A stretch of DNA of 64,000 bases, taken from NCBI RefSeq assembly GCF_006968745.1, contig NZ_CP030118.1, positions 4,430,399 to 4,494,398 on the forward strand. The letters run 5' to 3'. The position numbers were made by a program, and so were the translations under genes. The number at the start of each line of letters is the position of its first letter. Within the stretch, counting starts at the first letter, position 1. Source of the stretch: Brasilonema sennae CENA114 (GTDB lineage: Bacteria > Cyanobacteriota > Cyanobacteriia > Cyanobacteriales > Nostocaceae). Below the pieces are notes generated by a model, which did no database searches, was not told where the DNA came from, and was given only the letters and a program-made list of their open reading frames with translations. Of this stretch, positions 16,813-24,377 are shown one piece after another.

Positions 16813-17204
16813 AGGGAGAGGAATACAGTCGGGGCTTGAACCTACGACTGATTAAAAGCGTCCAACTTTGGCGATATGGACGGGGCCTCAAACCCTTGCT
16901 CCACTTCGTTCCGCAGCAGGGGGGAAATAAGAGTTAATAGACGATCATTCTTTTTTCCCCATGCTCCGTTCGGCTGAGCGGAAGCCGAAGCCCTACTCCC
17001 TTCCCGCCTGCTTCTTTTGGTGAATAGTCCGTTCTCTGGAGTGCCTACAGCAGCGCCTTGCGGTGATTAAGCGTGCTGTGTGTCCGTTTGGGACTAACAA
17101 AGTAGCGTCTGTAGAGGAGATACGCGCAGAGTCAAACGAATTGGTTACACCACATACTATTGACACTCTCTCATTTTCCGTAGCGTAGAGTGTCAATTTT
17201 TTGA
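16813..17204. other. Intergenic region with no supported gene
   Basis: The minus strand around 16832-16866 contains TCGTAGGTTCAAGCCCCGAC preceded by CTTTTAATCAG, reminiscent of a tRNA anticodon and T-arm, but the stems do not pair well and no acceptor stem is found. The rest is unremarkable. Minus-strand frames here are not convincing. Confidence 0.35.
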
Positions 17205-17402
17205 GTGAACAACTCAAGTGATAAGTCAATTGAGGCTAACAATCTATCTTGGGAGCGCAAGAATGAGTTTATCCTCTATCTACTGAAACCACGCCCCCCT
17301 TTGGACTCGCTTCCAAAGCGATATCTAAAGACACCTTTGGGCAAGTTAATCTATCAGCTTTGTGCAGAATCAGTATCTCGCTTATTTGGCTATTGTTACT
17401 GA
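17205..17402 (+). CDS. Possible small hypothetical protein
   Basis: A 65-residue frame starting with GTG encodes a soluble, charged peptide with LSWERKNEFILYLLKPRPPL and PKRYLKTPLGKLIYQLCAES. Its composition is protein-like and not repeat-derived. It ends 7 bases inside the 3' end of the convergent rpaA gene. No clear ribosome-binding site or family is recognised. It may be a remnant. Confidence 0.35.
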   Translation: MNNSSDKSIEANNLSWERKNEFILYLLKPRPPLDSLPKRYLKTPLGKLIYQLCAESVSRLFGYCY

Positions 17403-18142
17403 ACTCCTGATGTTGCAGAAGCACCTTCAGTTGACTGAGGTAAACTGGGCAACTCTAAGCAGTAACCTGCACCATAGACCGTTTTGATATAACGGGGATG
17501 GCGGGGATCAGGTTCTAGTTTGGTTCTCAGGTGGCGGATGTGTACGCGAATGGTTTCTATATCATCATCTGGATCATAACCCCAAACTTCCCTAAGAATT
17601 TCACTTGGAGAAACTGTCTGACCGTGGCGTTGCAGCAAGCAGTGTAGAAGTTCAAACTCCAAGTGAGTCAATTTTACGGTCTGAGTGAACCATATCGCCT
17701 CAAAGCGTTCTGGAACCAAGGTTAGCGGTCCATAGTTCAAAATCTCACTGTGCTTTGCAGCTTGAGGAATTCGATCCGTACGTCGCAAGAGTGCTCGCAC
17801 CCGTGCCAACATTTCTTCAACCTCAAAGGGTTTTGTCAGATAATCATCTGCACCAGCGTTGAAGCCTTCGACTTTATCCTGAGTTTGGCTCAAAGCCGTT
17901 AACATCAACACGGGAATCTCGGCAGTACGCTCATCCCTCCGCAGGCGTTGGCAAACAGTAAATCCATTTACCCTAGGCAGCATCAAGTCGAGCATAATCA
18001 AATCTGGCTGTAGCTGGAGAGCAAGCGCCTGACCTTTGATGCCATCTTCAGCTTGGCTGACATCATAACCAGCCATTTCTAAGTTGACGGCAACGAGTTC
18101 TGAAATTGCGGCATCATCGTCTATGACAAGAATCCTCGGCAT
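17396..18142 (-). CDS. rpaA: OmpR-type response regulator RpaA
   Basis: RpaA is the master transcription factor of circadian output in cyanobacteria, phosphorylated by SasA, and also influences phycobilisome association. Residues 1-120 form the receiver domain with acidic triad Asp8-10, phospho-acceptor Asp52 in LIMLDLMLPR and Lys in YLTKPFEVEEM. Residues about 135-235 are the winged-helix DNA-binding domain (VKLTHLEFELLHCLLQRHGQ, IETIRVHIRHLRTKLE, IKTVYGAGYCLEL). The sequence LEMAGYDVSQAEDGIKGQAL and RRTDRIPQAAKHSEILNYGP match RpaA as I recall it, and the regulator RpaB has a clearly different start. It is divergent from an alpha/beta hydrolase. Confidence 0.85.
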   Translation of the reverse strand: MPRILVIDDDAAISELVAVNLEMAGYDVSQAEDGIKGQALALQLQPDLIMLDLMLPRVNGFTVCQRLRRDERTAEIPVLMLTALSQTQDKVEGFNAGADDYLTKPFEVEEMLARVRALLRRTDRIPQAAKHSEILNYGPLTLVPERFEAIWFTQTVKLTHLEFELLHCLLQRHGQTVSPSEILREVWGYDPDDDIETIRVHIRHLRTKLEPDPRHPRYIKTVYGAGYCLELPSLPQSTEGASATSGVQ

Positions 18143-18299
18143 TATTAAAAATTTATTACTACTGATTAAGGATAATTAAGAACCTTTGGTAGATACAAAG
18201 ATTGCTGTATTGATTATAAAAAATATTTTAAATCTAATATAAACATTAAAATTAAATGATTGTGGTGCTAAACCCAAACTATACTAAAAAACTGTCCTA

Positions 18300-19373
18300 A
18301 TGTGTTACTGCTCTTACAGTCCACCGTGGTTTTTGCAAGACGGTACCGTCCAGACTGTCTACACCGCTTTGTGGGCTAGTCGTGATTGGGAACGTACAAC
18401 ACAAAATCCAGAGCCGCCTTATGAAGAAAAAATATTTGTGGGTGCCAAAGGGGTTCCTATCTTTGGCTGGGTAGCCATCCCTGACAATGCTCATGGCACT
18501 ATTGTCGCCACTTACGGCATTACAGGCGATTTGGACAACCAATGGTACCTCAAGCTATTGGGACGTAAAGCATATGCTCAAGGGTATGCTGTAGTACTGT
18601 TTGATTGGCGTGCTCATGGTAAGACAGCTCTGTTGTCGCCAACGTTAACAAGTGACGGGTTGTACGAGGGAGAAGATTTTGTTCGCATCGCAGCAACTGC
18701 CAAAGCAATGGGATGCCCAGGAAAATTTTGGTTTATGGGGTATTCTCTGGGTGGACAATTAGCGCTATGGGCAGTTAAGGCTGCGGTGGAACTCGTCAAA
18801 GAAGATGCGGATTTAGGGCTAGAAGATAGCGAGATTGGAGGTGCTGCTGTCATTTGTCCAAGTTTGGATTCAAGGCGATCGCTTTCTTTTCTGGTCAAAC
18901 ATCCTGTGGGAAAATATTTAGAAAAATCGATCGCACGCCAGTTGAAGAAACTCGCATGGCAAATTCATGATGCTCATCCTGGAACTATTGAGCCTGAAGC
19001 GATTGAAAGAGCTAACAGTATCTGGGGTTTTGACGACGAACTCGTGATAAGGCGGTTGGGTTTTCCTACAGTAGATGCTTACTACGACGCAAGCAGCGCT
19101 TTACCACTTCTGCCAAACCTGACAAAACCGACTTTAATTATATACGCTGAAGACGATCCGTTTTTTGAGCCTGTTATTATACCAGAGATGCAAGCCGCTT
19201 GTGTTAGTAACTCAAAGATAGATTTGTTGCTGACTCGTTACGGTGGTCATGTAGGATATATCAGTAGTAAAAAGTGTCAGCGCCAAGCACAAGACCCCGA
19301 TCCGTGGTGGGCGTGGAATAGAATTTTAGAGTGGATAAATCAGCACACAAAGAGTGTCAATCAGCCGATGTGA
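18300..19373 (+). CDS. Alpha/beta-fold hydrolase, YheT-like
   Basis: A 357-residue soluble hydrolase. The nucleophile elbow is GYSLGG (Ser near residue 150), preceded by an oxyanion-side motif ATYGITGDLDNQWYLKLLGR. The catalytic acid is likely the Asp of IIYAEDDPFF and the His that of RYGGHVGYIS. The family is the YheT/EMB8-like esterases, whose natural substrate is generally unknown. It has no signal peptide. It is divergent from rpaA with about 157 bases between starts, so it might be regulated from the same region. Confidence 0.85.
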   Translation: MCYCSYSPPWFLQDGTVQTVYTALWASRDWERTTQNPEPPYEEKIFVGAKGVPIFGWVAIPDNAHGTIVATYGITGDLDNQWYLKLLGRKAYAQGYAVVLFDWRAHGKTALLSPTLTSDGLYEGEDFVRIAATAKAMGCPGKFWFMGYSLGGQLALWAVKAAVELVKEDADLGLEDSEIGGAAVICPSLDSRRSLSFLVKHPVGKYLEKSIARQLKKLAWQIHDAHPGTIEPEAIERANSIWGFDDELVIRRLGFPTVDAYYDASSALPLLPNLTKPTLIIYAEDDPFFEPVIIPEMQAACVSNSKIDLLLTRYGGHVGYISSKKCQRQAQDPDPWWAWNRILEWINQHTKSVNQPM

Positions 19374-19578
19374 GAATGATGTACCCTCTCTAATATATGG
19401 TTTCCATCTAGGGTGTATCCAAAACAAGTCGTTTCCAATGAGTGACAACCTGAAAAACCAGGCTCACCGATATTGCAGCGCCCCAATAATATGTCGTCAA
19501 TGAAAACTCCTATATATCTCAATGAAAACTCCTATAAATAAGACTGAACTAATTGCTTTAGTTTAGATATTATATTAG

Positions 19579-19593
19579 ACTAAACGGTTTAGT
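19579..19593. promoter_or_regulatory. Perfect palindromic operator upstream of the devBCA-like operon
   Basis: ACTAAAC-G-GTTTAGT is a perfect 7+7 palindrome with one central base. The flanks extend the dyad imperfectly (TTAGACTAAAC... and ...GTTTAGTTTGA). Further half-sites CTTTAGTTTAGAT lie at about 19556-19568. A TATATT -10-like box (about 19573-19578) directly abuts it. This is the size and form of a TetR-family operator and would block transcription of the operon starting at 19618. No regulator gene lies next to it. Confidence 0.6.
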
Positions 19594-19617
19594 TTGACAG
19601 GCAATGGAACCATAACT

Positions 19618-20922
19618 ATGCTTGAACACTCGAACCTAGAGGGTTCATCTGAGCTAAAACCTACATTTCGTCTACCAATTCTATTAATTATACTTGCAAT
19701 TATAACATCAGGTGGTATCAGTGTTTATACAGTACAAAGATTTCAGAATGAGGCGAAAGCAGCAAAACAGCAAGCAGTACCTGTAGTACAAGTAACAACA
19801 GTAACAGCCCTAGGACGATTAGAGCCAAACGGAGAAATCATAAAACTTTCTGCACCAGCATCAGCAGAAGGAAGTCGGGTTGAACAGTTGCTTGTGCGGG
19901 AAGGAACTAAGGTGAAGCAAGGGCAGCTGGTTGCGATTTTGGATAGTCGCGATCGCCTCAGTGCAGCAGTAGCAGAAGCACAAGAACAGGTACGAGTCGC
20001 CCAAGCAAATCTTGCCCAAACCAAAGCGGGTGCCAAAAAGGGTGAAATAGACGCGCAAAAAGCAGCGATCGCTCGCCTGCAAGCACAACAAGACACAGAA
20101 GTTCTAGCACAACAAGCAACTATTGCCCGCTTAGAGGCAGAAAAGAACACGCAAATCGAGGCACAAAAAGCAACCATTGCTGAATTGCAGGCACAGCTAA
20201 ACAATGCCTTGGCAGAATACCGACGCTATCAAACACTTTATCAACAAGGGGCGATTTCTACCTCGTTCCAGGATACCAAGCGCTTGAGTTTGACTACAGC
20301 GCAGCAAAAAATAGTAGAAGCACAAGCAAACCTCAAGCGCATCGATTCATCCGGAGAACAACAACTGGCAGAAGCACGAGCAAACCTCAAACGGATTCAG
20401 ACATCTCGCGATCAAGAACTACTCGAAGCTAGAGCAACCTTAGCTAAAATTGCAGAAGTCCGCTCTGTGGATGTAGCAGCAGCACAGGCACAAATAAATC
20501 AAGCCATAGCGGCTGTCAAAAAAGCAGAGGCAAATCTAAGACAGGCTTTTGTGCGATCGCCCCAAGAAGGAGAAGTCTTCAAAATTCATAGCCGTCCTGG
20601 AGAGTTAGTCTCTAATGACGGTATTGTCGAGATGGGGCAAAACGCTCAGATGTACGCAGTTGCAGAAGTTTACCAAAGTGACATCAATAAAGTACGTTTG
20701 GGGCAACGAGTACGGCTACTCAGTGATTCTGTAGCGGGTGAATTGTCAGGGATTGTAGATCGGATTGATTCGCAAGTTCTACGGCAAAACGTGATCAACA
20801 GTGATCCCACAAGCAATATTGACTCCAGAATCGTGGAAGTGCACGTAAGACTTGATCAGCCATCCACCCTCAAAGCTGCTAAATTCTCGAATTTGCAAGT
20901 CAAGGCGGTGATTTCACTGTGA
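19618..20922 (+). CDS. DevB-like membrane-fusion (HlyD-type) subunit of ABC exporter
   Basis: This protein is the periplasmic adaptor of a DevBCA-type exporter, which in heterocystous cyanobacteria moves envelope glycolipids together with TolC. It has an N-terminal membrane anchor (FRLPILLIILAIITSGGISV), a split lipoyl/barrel domain (VTALGRLEPNGEIIKLSAP and GEVFKIHSRPGELVSNDGI), and a long Ala/Gln/Glu-rich coiled coil of about 190 residues between them. ATG at 19618 follows an open extension to TTG 19594, which overlaps the operator and is less likely. The gene overlaps the permease gene by 4 bases (GTGA), indicating coupling. Nostocales usually carry several paralogues, so this need not be the heterocyst devB itself. 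Confidence 0.88.
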   Translation: MLEHSNLEGSSELKPTFRLPILLIILAIITSGGISVYTVQRFQNEAKAAKQQAVPVVQVTTVTALGRLEPNGEIIKLSAPASAEGSRVEQLLVREGTKVKQGQLVAILDSRDRLSAAVAEAQEQVRVAQANLAQTKAGAKKGEIDAQKAAIARLQAQQDTEVLAQQATIARLEAEKNTQIEAQKATIAELQAQLNNALAEYRRYQTLYQQGAISTSFQDTKRLSLTTAQQKIVEAQANLKRIDSSGEQQLAEARANLKRIQTSRDQELLEARATLAKIAEVRSVDVAAAQAQINQAIAAVKKAEANLRQAFVRSPQEGEVFKIHSRPGELVSNDGIVEMGQNAQMYAVAEVYQSDINKVRLGQRVRLLSDSVAGELSGIVDRIDSQVLRQNVINSDPTSNIDSRIVEVHVRLDQPSTLKAAKFSNLQVKAVISL

Positions 20923-22112
20923 TTGGACTGATAACCCAGCAAATTCAGCAACTAAGGGGGCGAACACCACTAGGATGGCTGCAACTGAGTCACGAAAAAG
21001 GGCGCTTTTTAGTAGCATTAGCAGGAATTGCCTTCGCTGATGTTCTCATGTTCATGCAACTGGGGTTTCAAAGTGCCCTGTTTAACAGTAACACCAGACT
21101 GCATACTGCCATGCAGGCAGACATTTTTTTAGTCAGTCCCCAAGGACGTAACCTGGCATATTTGACGACATTTCCTCGACGGCGATTATTCCAAGCGATG
21201 GATATACCAGGAGTAAAGTCAGCGGAGGGAATGTATCTTGGCTTTCTTGATTGGAAGAATCCGGAAACGCTTAAGAAAAGTGGAGTGCTTGTAATAGGAA
21301 TTAATCCTAATAAGCCAACCTTTGATTTACCGGATGTTAACCGTCAATTAAATGTTCTCAAGCTACCGGATACAGTTTTATTTGACCGTGGTTCTCAAGG
21401 AGATTACGCCAAGATCATAGCCCAAATCGAGCAAGGGAAATCTGTTACCACCGAAATAGAACGGCGGACACTCAATGTTAGTGGCTTATTTAAAGTCGGG
21501 GCTTCCTTTATTGCTGATGGTAGTTTGATAACCAGCGACCAGAACTTTTTGCGACTCTTTCCTAGACAACAAGCAAACAGCGTGAATCTAGGTTTGATTC
21601 AGCTACAACCAGGTTCTGACCCACAGAAAGTATCAAATATTTTGAAATCTTATCTGGGGAGTAGTCAGGATGTCAAAGTCTTCACAAAAGAGGAATTTGT
21701 TCAATTTGAGAAAGACTACTGGCAAAAAAGTACTCCCATCGGCTTTATCTTTAGCTTGGGTGCAGCAATGGGGTTCACGGTAGGGGTGATTATCGTATAT
21801 CAAGTCCTTTCTACCGATGTGAATGCACATATGAAAGAATACGCCACTTTCAAAGCAATGGGGTATCGCAACGCTTACTTGCTAGGAGTGGTGTTTGAAG
21901 AAGCAATCATTATGGCAGTATTAGGTTTTCTACCTGGCATCAGTGTATCCCTGGGACTATATGCTCTTACTCGCAACGCTACCAACTTACCAGTGTTGAT
22001 GACAATAGCACGAGCCATTCAGGTACAGATGCTAACTATAATCATGTGTATGATATCTGGGGCGATCGCCACTCGTAAAGTCCAATCTGCTGATCCCGCT
22101 GATATGTTCTAA
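20919..22112 (+). CDS. DevC-like permease subunit of ABC exporter
   Basis: A 397-residue FtsX/MacB-type permease. It starts GTG inside the 3' end of the devB-like gene. The N-terminus RTPLGWLQLSHEKGRFLVAL is characteristic of the DevC family. One helix near residues 30-50 is followed by a large periplasmic domain and then three helices from about residue 270 (GFIFSLGAAMGFTVGVIIVY). It should dimerise in the inner membrane with the DevA-like ATPase and bind the DevB-like adaptor. Confidence 0.9.
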   Translation: MIGLITQQIQQLRGRTPLGWLQLSHEKGRFLVALAGIAFADVLMFMQLGFQSALFNSNTRLHTAMQADIFLVSPQGRNLAYLTTFPRRRLFQAMDIPGVKSAEGMYLGFLDWKNPETLKKSGVLVIGINPNKPTFDLPDVNRQLNVLKLPDTVLFDRGSQGDYAKIIAQIEQGKSVTTEIERRTLNVSGLFKVGASFIADGSLITSDQNFLRLFPRQQANSVNLGLIQLQPGSDPQKVSNILKSYLGSSQDVKVFTKEEFVQFEKDYWQKSTPIGFIFSLGAAMGFTVGVIIVYQVLSTDVNAHMKEYATFKAMGYRNAYLLGVVFEEAIIMAVLGFLPGISVSLGLYALTRNATNLPVLMTIARAIQVQMLTIIMCMISGAIATRKVQSADPADMF

Positions 22113-22170
22113 ATTCGGCGTTGTACACAACCAGAGGACTCAAAGACGCACTGGACGCGGAGAATAACTA

Positions 22171-22875
22171 ATGACTATGACGAATGAACCTGTTATCTCT
22201 ATTCAAAATCTCAACCACTACTTTGGTAAAGGTCAACTCCGCAAACAAGTGCTATATGATATCAACTTAGAGATTAACGCTGGTGAAATTATCATTATGA
22301 CAGGTCCGTCTGGTTCTGGGAAAACCACACTTCTGACCTTAGTAGGTGGGCTGCGTTCTGCCCAGTCCGGTCATTTGCGAGTGTTAGGACGAGAACTTTG
22401 TGGTGCGAATGCAGAACAACTCACACTGGCGCGACGCAATAACGGCTATATTTTCCAAGCACACAACCTGCACGGTAGCTTAAGCGCACTGCAAAATGTC
22501 AGGATGGGCTTGGAACTTCACAAGAGTATAACTCCAGCAGAAATGAAAAAACGCTCAGCCGAGATGCTAGAGTTGGTAGGATTAGGGGAGCGTCTCAATT
22601 ACTACCCGGATGATTTGTCAGGAGGACAAAAACAACGGGTTGCGATCGCCCGTGCCCTGGTGAGTCGCCCCAAAATGGTTCTCGCAGATGAACCCACCGC
22701 CGCTCTTGATAGTAAGTCGGGTAGAGATGTGGTGAACCTAATGCATAATTTGGCGAAAGAGCAAGCTTGTACGATTTTGTTAGTGACTCATGATAATCGT
22801 ATCTTGGATATAGCCGATCGCATTGTCTACATGGAAGATGGTAAGTTAGCGAAAGCCCCTGCTACCGTTGGATAG
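22171..22875 (+). CDS. DevA-like ATPase subunit of ABC exporter
   Basis: A 234-residue ABC ATPase of the LolD/MacB branch. It has Walker A GPSGSGKTTLL, the Q-loop in YIFQAHNLHGSL, signature LSGGQKQRVAIARAL, Walker B MVLADEPTAAL and the switch His in LLVTHDNRI. The YIFQAHNLHGSLSALQNV segment is typical for DevA. It is the third gene of the operon after the permease, separated by 58 bases, and powers the exporter from the cytoplasmic side. Confidence 0.92.
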   Translation: MTMTNEPVISIQNLNHYFGKGQLRKQVLYDINLEINAGEIIIMTGPSGSGKTTLLTLVGGLRSAQSGHLRVLGRELCGANAEQLTLARRNNGYIFQAHNLHGSLSALQNVRMGLELHKSITPAEMKKRSAEMLELVGLGERLNYYPDDLSGGQKQRVAIARALVSRPKMVLADEPTAALDSKSGRDVVNLMHNLAKEQACTILLVTHDNRILDIADRIVYMEDGKLAKAPATVG

Positions 22876-22906
22876 CAAGATATATAGCAGCCAACTTCAT
22901 TTAAGA

Positions 22907-24274
22907 TCACAATACACCCAACAATGCCTGCTTGAACTCCGCCGCACTCTTAAAATAAATTTCTGGCTTTTCCACCAACGCCAAATCAATAACCTCTGCC
23001 AGATGTTGCGGAATTTGTGCGTTTCGCGCTCCGATTGGCACGGGGTCATTTTGTAATACAGCCAGGAACCGATCACCGCCTGTGAAGTTGCGAGGGAAAG
23101 TTTCAGTAAGCATATAGTAAAGACAAGCAGCAGTAGCCCATATATCTACGTCTGGTTGGGCATATTTGAAGTTAAGCACCTGCTGTCGGGGCATAAAAAC
23201 CGGAGTACCTGCTTTAGCGCCAGTGAGAGTTTGACCGCTTAAACCAGCTATGTCAAATGCCTTAGATAAGCCGTAATCGCCGACTTTTGCAACAATTTTT
23301 TCATCAACGCAGGCAAGGAAGATATTACCAGGTTTGAGGTCGCGGTGAACTAAACCCCTGCCTTTACCAAATCCGCCATCACCCAGTTTGACATAGGGAA
23401 TTTCAGCATTGTGCGTGTATTCTAAACCGTCGAGAAGTTGTAGAGCAATCGGTACTGCTATATCAATAGATAATCGCCCACCCTGGTGGCGCATCAAATC
23501 AGATACACTACCACCCTCGCAATACTCCATAGTAAAGAAGAAAATGTTTTCGGAGTATCCATAATCTATTAGCCGCACTACATTGGGATGTCGTAAAGCT
23601 TTAGTGTTTTCCGTCTCCCTGAGAAACATCTGTACAGCACGTTCATTAGCAGCTACTGCTGGTAACATGACCTTCAGTGCTACGAATTTCCCGGATTGAT
23701 TGTGCTGTGCTAAATAAACTTCCCCACATCCACCTTTTCCCAGCAATTTAACAATTTGATAACCGCGAATTGCAATTAGATTCTTGTCACCATCTTCCGC
23801 TAAGCCCAACAAGCGTTTAATAATTTCCAAAAAAATTGGCGGTTGTGTTGGGTTTTTGTTTAGATAAATGGTGCCAGGAGAAAAGTTGGAAATATTTATC
23901 TCGTATGGATCAACTTCAATACCAATTGTAAAAACAGTATTACCCAGTTTGATTTCGTCTCCATCCTGCAAGTCATACTCTGGAAATTGGAATTTGGCAC
24001 CTTCTTCTGGAGTTTGGTTAGTTTGGCGCTGTCCAATTTTTTTTCCATTAACGTAAGTACCATTTCTACTGCCAAAGTCCCGTACCCGGATAGCAGGAGG
24101 GTTGATATCTAGCAAACAATGATAGCGGGAGATGGTGCAATGTTCTTCATCATCAGGCAGTTGGAGATTACAATCCATACTTCTACCGATGATACAGCTG
24201 GTGCGGGAGTCAAAGATAAATTGTTGTCCCTGAAGTTTGCCTTGGGTGACAGTAAGAGTGATTTTAGCTGACAT
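22907..24274 (-). CDS. FHA-domain serine/threonine protein kinase
   Basis: A Hanks-type kinase with an N-terminal FHA phosphothreonine-binding domain. The FHA domain (first ~110 residues) shows IIGRSMDCNLQLPD, ISRYHC and RDFGSRNGTYVNGKKIG. The kinase domain shows the glycine loop LLGKGGCGEVYL, the VALKVM lysine, the catalytic LVHRDLKPGN, a DYG variant of DFG (VGDYGLSKAF) and AGTPVFMPRQQ. The ATG at 24274 (MSAKITLTV) fits the FHA start; the frame extends to 24340. It heads a run of three minus-strand genes with an SPFH protein and a second kinase upstream, suggesting joint action at a membrane. Confidence 0.9.
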   Translation of the reverse strand: MSAKITLTVTQGKLQGQQFIFDSRTSCIIGRSMDCNLQLPDDEEHCTISRYHCLLDINPPAIRVRDFGSRNGTYVNGKKIGQRQTNQTPEEGAKFQFPEYDLQDGDEIKLGNTVFTIGIEVDPYEINISNFSPGTIYLNKNPTQPPIFLEIIKRLLGLAEDGDKNLIAIRGYQIVKLLGKGGCGEVYLAQHNQSGKFVALKVMLPAVAANERAVQMFLRETENTKALRHPNVVRLIDYGYSENIFFFTMEYCEGGSVSDLMRHQGGRLSIDIAVPIALQLLDGLEYTHNAEIPYVKLGDGGFGKGRGLVHRDLKPGNIFLACVDEKIVAKVGDYGLSKAFDIAGLSGQTLTGAKAGTPVFMPRQQVLNFKYAQPDVDIWATAACLYYMLTETFPRNFTGGDRFLAVLQNDPVPIGARNAQIPQHLAEVIDLALVEKPEIYFKSAAEFKQALLGVL

Positions 24275-24377
24275 GGGAAAATAATAGGCTTTGATATTGT
24301 TCGTCATTGCGGGTGAATTTTGACTTCTTTCTACTCGCAATGACTTCGTACTGCTTATTTGGCAACTGTGGGTTTTA

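Noticed and set aside
16634..16891. Frames through the repeat block downstream of the PEP-CTERM gene
   Set aside because: Content is repeat-derived and shared with other intergenic clusters.
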